Shown here in pieces: positions 1-7,975 of a stretch of 50,458 bases of DNA. The stretch is from Phycisphaerales bacterium (GTDB lineage Bacteria > Planctomycetota > Phycisphaerae > Phycisphaerales > UBA1924). The stretch spans positions 1-50,458 of the forward strand of contig JALWOY010000167.1 of assembly GCA_027083355.1 (NCBI GenBank), read 5' to 3'. Under the pieces are notes generated by a model, which saw only the letters and a list, made by a program, of their open reading frames with translations, did no database searches and was not told the origin of the DNA. Position 1 is the first letter of the stretch. Every line of letters begins with the position of its first letter. The translations under genes and the position numbers were made by a program.

Positions 1-2
1 GC

Positions 3-107
3 ACGACGATGGGCAGCCTGAGCAGCCGGACCGAGCGGACCCTCGTCGCGGAAGCAACGATCAAGGTGCTGGCCTACGCGGTCCGCCGCGACGAAGTCGC
101 TGTCTGA
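3..107 (+). CDS. C-terminal tail of an unidentified protein (truncated by window edge)
   Basis: An open frame runs in from the left window edge and ends at a TGA at 105-107. The visible tail of about 34 residues ends in ...VLAYAVRRDEVAV and has good codon structure. There are too few residues to recognise a family. It lies outside the flanking repeat, so it would belong to the host or to an older neighbouring element. Confidence 0.3.
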   Translation, partial: TTMGSLSSRTERTLVAEATIKVLAYAVRRDEVAV

Positions 108-162
108 TATATGGTGTCTACAAAGCAACCAGACGACAAAGAAAATCTCGGATCAGTCAGGC

Positions 163-513
163 GTGAACAAGTTCTTCTATGCCTGCCGCTCCACCGCCGG
201 GGGCCGTCCCCGCTGCAAGGGCATCAGCTATCCCGCGTGGGAGATCGAACGGGCCGTTCGGGAGATGTTTGACGAGCCGCAGATGTGGTGCGATCTCCTT
301 GGACCGGACATCCCAGAGAATGCCGCCAGCGAGATCGCCGCAACCTGGCGAGTGCTGCCTTGGCCCTGGCAGCGTGATTGGCTGAAAGAATCGATCACTC
401 GCATCGAGTTGAATGAAGACGATAGCACCATCACGCTGACCTTCGCACCGGACGCCGCGAAGCCGTTTCTCGACCAGATCGGCGGCCCCAACCCACCATC
501 TGCTAACCAATAG
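163..513 (+). pseudogene. C-terminal remnant of a large serine recombinase
   Basis: The 116-residue frame looks like the distal end of a large serine recombinase. It has half of a recombinase zinc ribbon (FFYACRST...GRPRCKG), then IERAVREMF, and then a C-terminal block (WLKESITRIELNEDDSTITLTF). That block parallels the end of the intact recombinase at 2540-4111 (LVHLLIERIEYDGESETISLTF). The catalytic resolvase domain and the first half of the zinc ribbon are absent. The frame stays open upstream to about position 106, but those codons do not resemble a recombinase. It is probably a relic of an earlier related element at this site. The GTG at 163 is not necessarily a real start. Confidence 0.72.
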
Positions 514-546
514 GTTGGCATAGAGTAAGGGCGATTTAGAGCTTTC

Positions 547-580
547 AGCCCGTATCGAGCATGATGCGGGCTTTTTCTTT
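547..580 (+). terminator. Rho-independent terminator after recombinase remnant
   Basis: A 10-base stem (AGCCCGTATC at 547-556 with GATGCGGGCT at 563-572, one G-T pair) has a six-base loop and is followed by TTTTTCTTT. It lies 34 bases past the stop of the recombinase remnant. A hairpin with the similar loop core ATCGAGCA occurs at the right edge at 49953. Confidence 0.8.
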
Positions 581-806
581 GCGCCGATGGAGTCTTCGGG
601 GTCGCGCCTATATCCCGTTGACACAAAGGGTTTTGCGTGCATCGATTGCCACGCCCGAACGCCGATTCTCTCGGTCTGTTCACCGCCGCGACCCGCCCCG
701 GGGCCGTTTGGGCCAGAACTCTCAAACTCTCACCGCCGAGAGCGGGTACGGGTTAACAAGGTCGTCCGATGCGGTCGCTCGGTGATTAAATGCGGTATCG
801 AACAAG
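547..806. repeat. Left copy of a diverged flanking direct repeat (possible attachment region)
   Basis: This roughly 260-base noncoding segment aligns in the same orientation and order with 49953-50222. Shared blocks are a hairpin with loop core ATCGAGCA, a GTCGCG...CAAAGGG block, CGATTCTCTCG...TCTGTTCACCGC, a 34-base core at 726-759, and ATCGAACA near the end. The core matches 50135-50168 at 33 of 34 positions. It contains the small dyad CTCTC-ACCGCC-GAGAG followed by GGGTACGGGTTAACAA. Outside the core the copies are clearly diverged, so this is not a recent target duplication. Confidence 0.7.
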
Positions 807-832
807 CTTTCCTTTATCGTATTTGTTTACGC

Positions 833-1399
833 CTACCACGGTTGGGGTACCATAAGATTGCTGACCAGATGGTTTCGAACTGCATCATCGGTGGCCCGAG
901 CCAACATTCTGAAGAAACCAGGTAGTCTGCGAGTGTAATTGTTGTGGATTGTTGGCCTTGGGTTAACGCCATGTGCAATCTGGTGCCGGAAGTTGATTGC
1001 CTCGGTTAGTCGGTTTCGAGCTTGAGCTACTGTCGTATTCTGCCAATGCCATGCTTGGTCGATATCCGGAAGGCCAAGTGTGTCTGCCACGAGACGACGC
1101 ACATTATCAACATTTGGTGTGTTGAATCGACCGATCTGGCTTAGGGCATTAGCGTTTAGCGACTGCCATAGTGTTGGATGTGGCGGGTTTGGCCTAAAGG
1201 AGTTGATGGCTTCGATAACCACATTCTCGATATAAGCTTCCCACGCGGAAAGACTCATCACTACTGCCGCACGGTTGATCGCTCCTAGTCCCCACTGACG
1301 TCCGGGCTGTCCCGTTCTCAATCTACTATGAGCACTATCAAGTTCTTTAGCATCCTGAAGCAGAACTAAGAGCACTTGAGAGTATGCGTTTGATGCCAT
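833..1399 (-). CDS. HEPN-domain protein (RiboL-PSP-HEPN-like)
   Basis: This 188-residue helical protein has an RHQIAHG segment about two thirds along. That matches the R-x4-6-H active motif of HEPN ribonucleases. The N-terminal half (SAWEAYIENVVIEAINSF) resembles the RiboL-PSP/MAE-type HEPN families, which are found as toxins and in RNA-targeting defence. The gene is the only minus-strand gene at the left edge, and its 3' end abuts the left flanking repeat. No partner antitoxin such as an MNT nucleotidyltransferase is visible beside it. The ATG at 1399 lacks an obvious Shine-Dalgarno. GC is lower than in the phage genes, which fits separate acquisition. An RNase activity is inferred from the motif only. 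Confidence 0.7.
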   Translation of the reverse strand: MASNAYSQVLLVLLQDAKELDSAHSRLRTGQPGRQWGLGAINRAAVVMSLSAWEAYIENVVIEAINSFRPNPPHPTLWQSLNANALSQIGRFNTPNVDNVRRLVADTLGLPDIDQAWHWQNTTVAQARNRLTEAINFRHQIAHGVNPRPTIHNNYTRRLPGFFRMLARATDDAVRNHLVSNLMVPQPW

Positions 1400-1767
1400 G
1401 GTTATTCCAATAAATGCAATCAGAATTAATCGTCAAAAATTTGCAACAGTTTTCGTTCATCAAATAGGCAAGACATGACGCAGATCACGATTCAATTATA
1501 TGATGCTGATCAATATCGCACCCAACCGGGCAATGCGCGAACCATGGTGGCCCGACTGCAAATATACATGATATCTCATTCATCGACTCTGTACTCCGAA
1601 AGGTGCTCATTCAAGGCGAGGTGCAAGCCTTCGCCCATACCAGTCAGCGGCAGCACTGTTGGCATTATAGCACCTCGATTATAAAGGCATCATCGCGCGG
1701 CAGTTCACCGCTGGGTGTGGGGATAGATGGCAACGACACACGCCATCACGCACCGAGGAGCGACGCC
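1400..1767. other. Intergenic region between HEPN gene and integration module
   Basis: This stretch of about 370 bases holds the divergent upstream regions of the HEPN gene and the integration operon. The short open frame at 1475-1684 has no ribosome-binding site and a composition unlike a protein. I see no RNA gene, terminator or convincing operator here. Confidence 0.4.
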
Positions 1768-1980
1768 TTGCCAAGGACACGGAAGTCCGCGCCCACATTG
1801 ACCGCTGCACAACGCCGACGCGAGATCATCGACCTGCTCGCGGGCCATCTTGCACGCATGCCCGAAGCCATCGATGTCCCGCCGTCACGGCTTGGATCGA
1901 CGCCCGATTCCGAGCATGAACCTGGTTCGAAGAAACTTCACCCACAATCGCGGATCGGACTTGAACTCTCGGAAAACTGA
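1768..1980 (+). CDS. Small hypothetical protein at the head of the integration operon
   Basis: A TTG at 1768 lies eight bases behind GAGGAG, a much better start than the upstream ATG at 1603, which has no ribosome-binding site. The 70-residue product starts LPRTRKSAPTLTAAQRRREI and continues with an amphipathic helix (IIDLLAGHLARMPEAI). I have a general impression that small ORFs of this kind often precede DUF2924 and serine recombinase genes in planctomycete-like elements, which is the arrangement here. The function is unknown. A role in regulating or directing recombination is possible but nothing in the sequence shows it. Confidence 0.5.
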   Translation: MPRTRKSAPTLTAAQRRREIIDLLAGHLARMPEAIDVPPSRLGSTPDSEHEPGSKKLHPQSRIGLELSEN

Positions 1981-2027
1981 TGGCTCAGTGTGTCGCGCGG
2001 TTTACGCCGCGAGAAAGGACGCTGAGC

Positions 2028-2543
2028 ATGGAACAACTGATCGAAAGGAAACTGGCGGCGCTGAAAGACATGACGCCGACGCAGCTGCGTGAGCGGTACG
2101 CCGAGCTGTATGGCGAGCCGTCGCGCAGCGGCAACAAGCAGTGGCTGATCCGGCGGTGCGCCTGGCGCATCCAGGCGTTGGCCGAGGGCGGGTTATCGCA
2201 GCGGGCCAAACGCCGGGCGCGGCAACTGGCCCGGGACCAGGACCTGCGGGTCATCCCGCCGAGGGGGCTGAAGATGGCCCCGCTGGATCGGCCGGCCGAT
2301 GTGATGCAGCCCGCCCGCAGGTACATCCGCCGCACGCGTGATGCCCGCCTGCCGATGCCGGGCGAGCAGATCACCCGTGTCTACAAGGGCCACCTGTACG
2401 TGGTGGATGTGCTCGACGACGGGTTCGGGTACGACGGGCGGCGATACCGGAGCCTGTCGGCTGTCGCCCACGCGATCACCGGCGGGCACTGGAACGGCTT
2501 CAAGTTCTTTAACCGCGAGCAGCCCGACAAGGAGGTCGGATGA
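2028..2543 (+). CDS. DUF2924 domain-containing protein
   Basis: The chosen ATG at 2028 is preceded by AAAGGA with normal spacing; the ATG at 1980 would add 16 residues without a ribosome-binding site. The 171-residue protein has the DUF2924 pattern: an N-terminal helical part (LRERYAELYGEPSRSGNKQWL), a basic middle, and a C-terminal beta-rich part (ITRVYKGHLYVVDVLDDGF, then YRSLSAVAHAITG...NGFKFF). DUF2924 genes are regularly found directly upstream of large serine recombinases in phage-like elements. Here the stop overlaps the recombinase start by four bases (ATGA), so the two are translationally coupled. Its biochemical role is unknown; an accessory DNA-binding role in integration or excision is plausible. 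Confidence 0.85.
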   Translation: MEQLIERKLAALKDMTPTQLRERYAELYGEPSRSGNKQWLIRRCAWRIQALAEGGLSQRAKRRARQLARDQDLRVIPPRGLKMAPLDRPADVMQPARRYIRRTRDARLPMPGEQITRVYKGHLYVVDVLDDGFGYDGRRYRSLSAVAHAITGGHWNGFKFFNREQPDKEVG

Positions 2544-4111
2544 GTCAAGACAGCGGCAAGCCGAAGACGGTCCGGTGCGTCGTCTACACCCGTAAGAGCA
2601 CCGACGAGAACCTGGACCTCGACTTCAACTCCCTCGACGCCCAGCGAGAAGCGGGCGAGGCGTACATCAAGAGCCAGCAGCACGAGGGGTGGGTGTGCCT
2701 CGACAAACGCTACGACGACGCGGGCTTCTCCGGCGGCAACATCGAACGCCCGGCGTTCCAGCGGCTCATGGCGGATGTGGCCGAGGGGAAGATCGACTGC
2801 ATCGTGGTCTACAAGATCGACCGTCTGAGCCGAAGCCTGATGGACTTCGCCCGGATCATGGAGACGCTCGAGGCCAACGGCGTCTCCGTGGTCAGCGTCA
2901 CGCAGCAGTTCAACACGACCTCGAGCATGGGCCGGCTGACGCTGAACATCCTGCTGAGCTTCGCCCAGTTCGAGCGCGAGATCATCTCTGAACGCACGCG
3001 CGACAAGATCGCAGCCGCCCGGCGCAAGGGCAAGTGGACGGGCGGCCCGCCGGTGCTGGGATACGACCGCGTCCGCGACCACCGGGGCAGCCGCATTGTC
3101 GTCAACCAGGACGAGGCCGAGCGGGTGCGGGCGATCTACCGGATGTACCTCAAGCAGGGTTCTTTGCTCCCGACGATCCGGAACCTCAGGGCGCTAGGCT
3201 GGAAGACGAAGCGATACGAGACGGCCAAGGGCACGCGGCGTGGCGGGGCCGAGTTCGACAAGTCGGCCCTGCAGAAGCTGCTGACCAATGTGGTCTATCT
3301 CGGCAAGGTGACCTACAAGGACGAGGTCCACGAGGGCGAGCACGAGGCCATCGTCGACGAGGACCTGTTCGCCCGCGTGCAGGGGCTGCTTCGGCGGAAC
3401 CGCAACTCCGGCGGCAAGCACAGCCGCAACAAGTACGGCGCGCTGCTCAAGGGGCTGGTGCGCTGCAAGGCGTGCGGCTGCGCGATGAGCCACCACTTCG
3501 CCACGCGGGGCGACAAGCGGTATCGGTACTATGTCTGCATCCGGGCGCAGAAGAACGGTTGGAGCACGTGCCCGGCCCCGTCGCTTCCCGCCAAGCAACT
3601 CGAAGACTTCGTCGTCGAGCAGATCAAGTCGCTCGGCCGCGATCCCGGCGTGCTGGAGGACGCGTTGCGGGCGACGCAGGCCCACCTGCAGAGGGATATT
3701 GACGAACTGGAAGGCCAGCGGGCTGAGGTGGAGAAGGCCATCAAGGAGCTCGGTCGGCAGGTCGGCGAGGTCGCTGCCCGGGCGGGGTTCGACGAGGGCG
3801 CGACGCGCCGGCTTGGTCGGCTCCAGGCGGACATTCACGACCGTGAGCAGGAGGCGGCCGAGATCAACGCCAGGATCGCCGGGGTTCGCCAGCGCATGCT
3901 CAACCCGGACGAGCTGGCCGGGGCCGTCGAGGCGTTTGACCCGTTGTGGGAAACGCTGCCCCCGGCGCAGAAGGCCAGGCTGGTACACCTGCTGATCGAA
4001 CGGATCGAGTACGACGGGGAGAGCGAGACGATCTCGCTGACATTCCACCCGACGGGTATCCGCACGCTCACCGCTGAGCAGCGGGAGGAGGAGGCATGCC
4101 CGACGAGCTGA
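2540..4111 (+). CDS. Large serine recombinase (integrase)
   Basis: This 523-residue protein is a complete large serine recombinase. Residues 10-160 form the resolvase/invertase catalytic domain with YTRKS, where Ser20 is the nucleophile, and SLDAQREA. The recombinase domain follows at about 180-300. A zinc ribbon lies near 310-355 (CKACGCAMSHHF, YYVCIRAQ, STCP), then a coiled coil of about 100 residues, and a C-terminal block ending ISLTFHPTGI. Such enzymes integrate and excise phages at short att sites, usually needing a separate directionality factor. The gene overlaps DUF2924 upstream and the HTH gene downstream. It is the likely integrase for the whole element. The remnant at 163-513 matches its C-terminus. 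Confidence 0.96.
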   Translation: MSQDSGKPKTVRCVVYTRKSTDENLDLDFNSLDAQREAGEAYIKSQQHEGWVCLDKRYDDAGFSGGNIERPAFQRLMADVAEGKIDCIVVYKIDRLSRSLMDFARIMETLEANGVSVVSVTQQFNTTSSMGRLTLNILLSFAQFEREIISERTRDKIAAARRKGKWTGGPPVLGYDRVRDHRGSRIVVNQDEAERVRAIYRMYLKQGSLLPTIRNLRALGWKTKRYETAKGTRRGGAEFDKSALQKLLTNVVYLGKVTYKDEVHEGEHEAIVDEDLFARVQGLLRRNRNSGGKHSRNKYGALLKGLVRCKACGCAMSHHFATRGDKRYRYYVCIRAQKNGWSTCPAPSLPAKQLEDFVVEQIKSLGRDPGVLEDALRATQAHLQRDIDELEGQRAEVEKAIKELGRQVGEVAARAGFDEGATRRLGRLQADIHDREQEAAEINARIAGVRQRMLNPDELAGAVEAFDPLWETLPPAQKARLVHLLIERIEYDGESETISLTFHPTGIRTLTAEQREEEACPTS

Positions 4112-4521
4112 CGGTGACGAAGAAGATTCACTTCTCGATGGCCAACAAGGGCAGGCGGGAGATCAAGCCCGGCCCCGCTCCGGTCACGGACACGCCGGAG
4201 GGCCGAGTGCCTCGCGTGGCCCGGCTGATGGCGCTGGCGATCAAGTTCGACCGTCTCATCGCCGAGGGAGCCATCCGCGACCAGGCTCAGCTCGCCGAAC
4301 TCGGCCACGTTTCCCGGGCACGGGTGACGCAGATCATGAACCTGCTGTACCTCGCCCCCGATATCCAGGAAGCCATCCTTCACCTGCCCCGCGTCCGGTC
4401 GGGCAGGGACCCGATCACGGAGCGCGACCTGCGGCCGATTGCCGCCGAGTCGAGCTGGGCGGTTCAGCGGCGGATGTGGGAACGGCTGATTTCTGCCGCT
4501 GCCATTTCGGCAGCCAGGTAA
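4096..4521 (+). CDS. HTH protein (ParB/KorB-like helix-turn-helix) of the integration module
   Basis: The 141-residue protein overlaps the end of the recombinase by 16 bases. Its centre contains a helix-turn-helix (AQLAELGHVSRARVTQIMNLL) followed by LAPDIQEAILHLP, the pattern seen in ParB/KorB-type DNA-binding domains. The N-terminus is basic and probably flexible. Small proteins of this kind commonly follow large serine recombinases. A role as recombination directionality factor or regulator is possible; that is inference from position. It may initiate at ATG 4096 or at a later methionine. Confidence 0.8.
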   Translation: MPDELTVTKKIHFSMANKGRREIKPGPAPVTDTPEGRVPRVARLMALAIKFDRLIAEGAIRDQAQLAELGHVSRARVTQIMNLLYLAPDIQEAILHLPRVRSGRDPITERDLRPIAAESSWAVQRRMWERLISAAAISAAR

Positions 4522-4718
4522 GAGTTTCGTCCTATATTTGTCACCGTTGATAGGGCTGGGAGAGGTGCCTAAGCGCCCTGATTTCGGCAGGTTAGCGGTC
4601 ACCATCTTCCGGCACGCAGATTGCATTGCGTCCCAAATGGTCCGCGATGGATTGCGGGTCGGAATTCTCGTCTCCTTGAAACAGTCTGGTCACTCTTGGC
4701 CGGGGAAAGGAGGCCCGA

Positions 4719-5906
4719 GTGGCCAGCAGTTTCACGCCCAAACATGTCTCATCACCACAACTTCTCGAACGCATCTCCCAACCTGTGCTGCTTCGGTTGC
4801 TGCAGAAGTATGAGGACTTCTTCCGTTCTGAAAACGTGATGCCGTCGGCTGACGGGAAGGTGGACTACGACCGCCTCTCGCTGGTGATTGCCTCACCCAA
4901 CGAGGTCATGCCGGCCCACCTGATGGCGGATCTGTTCTACTGGGACGAGGTCGCGGAGATGGCCGACGCCGACGCTCTGATCGAGCTCGCTGAGAGGCAT
5001 GGCATCGACATCGAGGAGGAGGTGACAACCGAGGAGATCGCGCTGCTGGTCCGGCTTGACGCGCCGGATGCCCTCGAAGATCTACACGCAGCCTACCACG
5101 CCCACGGCCTGCTGCGGAAGAAGAAGCGGTTCCTGTCGTACTTTGCCACGGTGGGGTCGCTGCCGGAATGGGAGAAGCCAACGGCCAAGCGGCTGAAGAA
5201 CTTCGAGCGCGACATGGACGACTGGTACGCCTCGCACAAGAAGGGACGCGGCACCCGCGTCTCGTTGATCGAGAAAGATGGTGCCGCCTGGTTCATCATC
5301 CGCCACGGCGAAACCTTCAAACGCGAAAGCGCTCTGGACAAGGGCCAACCCACGCTCGTGTTCTACCGTCCCGAGGCATACGACCTGCTGATCTACTACC
5401 ACGAGCAGGGGGAGCTGGCGATCTACAACTCCGGCAACGGCATGCGGGAACGCCGGGCGTATTGCACATACCTCGGCAAGGGGTTGTTCGATAATCCCTC
5501 ATTCTTCGAACGCACGGACGCCAAGAAGTACACACTCGAACCGTTGCGTCAGCGAGGAAGGGCCTCGCTCGATTGCACCGATGTGGATGGCCTGCAGTCG
5601 GCTCGCCTGACTTACCTCCGTTACCGATTCGATGGCGACAACAACCATACCGTCACCCACATGGCCAATGACGTGTTCACCGGCTTGGAGAACATCGGTG
5701 TGGAGATTCCGGAGGGCGCAGAGCTGGTCTGCATGGGGGTTAAGCTGACGCCGAGCAACGAGTTGGGCGGCGAGCGCAACGTGAAGCTGTATGCACCGAA
5801 CGTCTCGGTCTACGACCATGAACGCGACGCCGAGTTGGCCCACCGGTTCCTGGCCGAGAAGGGCTTCATCATCCCCAGGCAGGTTCAGGGAGATGATGCT
5901 GCATGA
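4719..5906 (+). CDS. Hypothetical protein, first gene of an unknown two-gene operon
   Basis: The GTG start at 4719 has AAAGGAGG five bases upstream. The 395-residue protein is soluble, acidic and free of signal peptides or membrane segments. Residues 15-130 look helical (LLRLLQKYEDFF; MPAHLMADLFYWDEVAEMADADALIELAERHGI). Residues 150-390 look like a mixed alpha/beta fold with many aromatic residues (RGTRVSLIEKDGAAWFIIRHG; FYRPEAYDLLIYYHEQGELAIY). I do not recognise the family. The gene overlaps 5903-7138 by four bases (ATGA), so the two are coupled and probably work together. The pair sits between integration and replication modules, where accessory or defence genes often lie. Confidence 0.8.
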   Translation: MASSFTPKHVSSPQLLERISQPVLLRLLQKYEDFFRSENVMPSADGKVDYDRLSLVIASPNEVMPAHLMADLFYWDEVAEMADADALIELAERHGIDIEEEVTTEEIALLVRLDAPDALEDLHAAYHAHGLLRKKKRFLSYFATVGSLPEWEKPTAKRLKNFERDMDDWYASHKKGRGTRVSLIEKDGAAWFIIRHGETFKRESALDKGQPTLVFYRPEAYDLLIYYHEQGELAIYNSGNGMRERRAYCTYLGKGLFDNPSFFERTDAKKYTLEPLRQRGRASLDCTDVDGLQSARLTYLRYRFDGDNNHTVTHMANDVFTGLENIGVEIPEGAELVCMGVKLTPSNELGGERNVKLYAPNVSVYDHERDAELAHRFLAEKGFIIPRQVQGDDAA

Positions 5907-7138
5907 TCCCGTTGAATGATTTCTGGCAGTTCATCGCGTTTCGCCCCGGATTGGGTGCGACCGGTTTGGAGTGGTGCAGCGTATTTGGCGACGATCTATG
6001 GCCGGTGATGCGCCAACGCATGTTCATCGGTGACGGCATCGCTTCCAGTTGTATCTCGTCCGGCGATTCTCGTCCGATGCGTGTGGTGCCCGGCAGCGGT
6101 GGATTCCAACTCGTCTGTGAGGCCACCGGTGTCGTTGAGTCCGACGCAGTCCCTGAGGAAGATGTCCGTTGCTACCGGCTTGATCTCCGCGCTTTTCGAG
6201 ATGAAACAGCCGGGGCGCTGGGGATCGAGCCCGAACCCGGTACTGTGCGGGATGCTCCCGGTGCCTTTCCACTGGGCGACTGGCAACCTGTCGAAGGGGT
6301 GACGCTTCCGGTCTACCTGATGTTCCCCCCGACGGCCAAACTGCTGCAGGTAGAGATTCAAAGACTCCTGCTCTCGGCCGGAGATGGCTTCATTCTCCTG
6401 GTGCCGGAGCTTCCCCGGCTCGACCGTGCAACACGCGACTTGATCGAGCAGAAAAAGGCGATGGTCCTCGCTTTGAGCGATGTACTCGCATGGGATGATT
6501 CAACCCTTTGTTCAACCCAGGCGTGGCAGACCTACCGCGATGCCTACTGCGCAAGACATCACGCTGATCGCATGGTGCCCGCGCCACCATCTTACGAATT
6601 CCGCAAGACAGGGGACTACTGGACAGTCAGATTCAACGGCGAATTCACAACCATCAAGGATGCGATCGGCCCGAGCTATGTCGCACAGCTTCTCGCCCGC
6701 CCCCATCGCAAGATATTCGCACCTGATCTGCTTGAGGCTGTAACGGGGCAGGTTGGCATCGGGAAGGTCGGTTCCGCTGGAGAACAAACGGACAATCAAA
6801 CGCTCGATGAAGTGAAAAAGAAGTACTTAAACATCCAAGCGGAGTTGGAAAAGGCCGAGCGGAACAACGATCTGGCTGCTCAAGAACGCCTTCAGCGTGA
6901 ACTTGACAGCCTTACGGACTATCTCAAGACCGTCAAGGGCTTCAATGGGCGTACTCGCAAGGCGTCGGACGATGCAGACAAGATTCGCCGTGCCATGACC
7001 CAAGCCATTGGGCGAGTTCTCGATTCTCTGGGGGCCGAAGGCAAACTTCCCGCTGCTGCCCAGCACCTTCGAAACGCCATAAAGACTGGTCTGTTCATGT
7101 CCTACGAACCCGAGGAGGAACTGCACTGGAGCTTGTGA
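5903..7138 (+). CDS. Hypothetical protein with C-terminal winged-helix-like module and coiled coil
   Basis: This 411-residue protein is translationally coupled to the preceding gene. Residues 1-190 are not recognised. Around 225-275 is a block of the form ...YEFRKTGDYWTVRFNGEF...YVAQLLARPHRKI. It resembles a module seen at the C-termini of various bacterial regulators and signalling ATPases, where a bound or phosphorylated upstream domain controls a winged helix. Residues 300-345 form a charged coiled coil (KKYLNIQAELEKAERNNDLAAQERL), followed by a helical end (AMTQAIGRVLDSLGAEGKLP). A transcription terminator lies 107 bases downstream, so the pair forms its own unit. It could be a sensor/regulator pair or a defence module. 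No catalytic motif is visible. Confidence 0.75.
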   Translation: MIPLNDFWQFIAFRPGLGATGLEWCSVFGDDLWPVMRQRMFIGDGIASSCISSGDSRPMRVVPGSGGFQLVCEATGVVESDAVPEEDVRCYRLDLRAFRDETAGALGIEPEPGTVRDAPGAFPLGDWQPVEGVTLPVYLMFPPTAKLLQVEIQRLLLSAGDGFILLVPELPRLDRATRDLIEQKKAMVLALSDVLAWDDSTLCSTQAWQTYRDAYCARHHADRMVPAPPSYEFRKTGDYWTVRFNGEFTTIKDAIGPSYVAQLLARPHRKIFAPDLLEAVTGQVGIGKVGSAGEQTDNQTLDEVKKKYLNIQAELEKAERNNDLAAQERLQRELDSLTDYLKTVKGFNGRTRKASDDADKIRRAMTQAIGRVLDSLGAEGKLPAAAQHLRNAIKTGLFMSYEPEEELHWSL

Positions 7139-7158
7139 TCTGACCTGAAATCCTGCCA

Positions 7159-7195
7159 GTCACACGCTGTGTGACTTTGTCACGCCCGATGTGAC
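7159..7195. promoter_or_regulatory. Clustered GTCAC/GTGAC dyads
   Basis: Two inverted repeats lie side by side: GTCACAC-GCT-GTGTGAC (7159-7175) and GTCAC-7-GTGAC (7179-7183 with 7191-7195). Further GTCAC units follow near 7226-7236. They lie after the unknown two-gene operon and before the sigma-like gene. They may be an operator array or a structured 3' end; no regulator is assigned. Confidence 0.4.
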
Positions 7196-7199
7196 GCCC

Positions 7200-7224
7200 C
7201 GCCGGCGAAGAGCGAAAGCCGGCG
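7200..7224. repeat. GC-rich inverted repeat
   Basis: CGCCGGC at 7200-7206 pairs with GCCGGCG at 7218-7224 across an 11-base spacer. No T-tract follows, so it is not by itself a terminator. It sits between the GTCAC dyads and the real terminator at 7245. Confidence 0.45.
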
Positions 7225-7244
7225 AGTCACCGTCACAGAACAAG

Positions 7245-7288
7245 GCCCGCTGAAGCGCTCCCGCCGGTGTTCTTCAGCGGGCTTTTTT
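7245..7288 (+). terminator. Rho-independent terminator
   Basis: A perfect 11-base stem (GCCCGCTGAAG at 7245-7255 with CTTCAGCGGGC at 7272-7282) is followed by six T residues. It closes the 4719-7138 operon and isolates it from the replication module. Confidence 0.88.
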
Positions 7289-7316
7289 CGTGCCTACGGC
7301 ACGGGAAAGGCGTGAC

Positions 7317-7943
7317 GTGAAGATCACGACTTCTGACCGGCGGGCGGCCTGCATCGGCCGCGAAACCCTCTCCTCTCACCCCATCGACAACTACATCCTG
7401 GAGCGTATCGATTTCAGGGTGCGGCGGCTGGCCATCAGGTTCCGGCTGCCTGACGACCGTCGGGACGACCTCGCGCAGGAGATGACCCACGAGCTGCTCA
7501 AGGCGGCGACGCGGTTCGACCCGGACGGGTCCGCCGCCTGGCACACCTACGCCTGCCGGGTGCTCGACCTGGCGGTCAAGAAGCTGATTCAAAGCGAGTG
7601 CCGCACGCGGAAACGCGAGGCGGGCGAGCTGGTGCGCTTCTCGGAATCGCCCGACGGGTATCCCTCGGCTGCCAACTGTGTGGCGTTGGCGGTCGACGAC
7701 CCGTCCCTGATTCAGCTCGATCTGCGGATGGATGTCGAGGTCGTGTTGGCGCGAATGCCGGAGCGTCTGCGCCGGGTGTGTTGGCTGCTGATGGAGCTGT
7801 CGCCGACCGAGGCGGCCGAAGCGCTGGGCATCCACCGCAACTCGATCTACCGCCTGATCGCCCAGATCCGCGCGTACTTCATGAACCCGCGGATGGGTTT
7901 CTTTGAATCGAGCGCGGCAGATTCGGCCGTGGTGCGGATGTAG
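7317..7943 (+). CDS. Sigma-70-like factor of the phage early region
   Basis: The product resembles a small ECF-type sigma factor. A region-2-like segment (IDFRVRRLAIRFRLPDDRRDDLAQEMTH... with AWHTYACRVLDLAVKKLIQ) is followed, about 45 residues later, by a region-4-like helix-turn-helix (LLMELSPTEAAEALGIHRNSIYRLIAQI). GTG 7317 is preferred as start because GGGAAAGG lies six bases upstream; GTG 7290 would add nine residues. The product is 208 residues. It could direct RNA polymerase to phage promoters or act as a DNA-binding regulator. Linkers are degenerate relative to host sigma factors, so activity as a true sigma is uncertain. It opens the early gene cluster. Confidence 0.75.
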   Translation: MKITTSDRRAACIGRETLSSHPIDNYILERIDFRVRRLAIRFRLPDDRRDDLAQEMTHELLKAATRFDPDGSAAWHTYACRVLDLAVKKLIQSECRTRKREAGELVRFSESPDGYPSAANCVALAVDDPSLIQLDLRMDVEVVLARMPERLRRVCWLLMELSPTEAAEALGIHRNSIYRLIAQIRAYFMNPRMGFFESSAADSAVVRM

Positions 7944-7975
7944 AGGTCAGCACCCCGAACACGAACGCACGCGAG

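Noticed and set aside
1475-1684. A 69-residue frame upstream of the integration operon
   Set aside because: It lacks a ribosome-binding site and any family resemblance.
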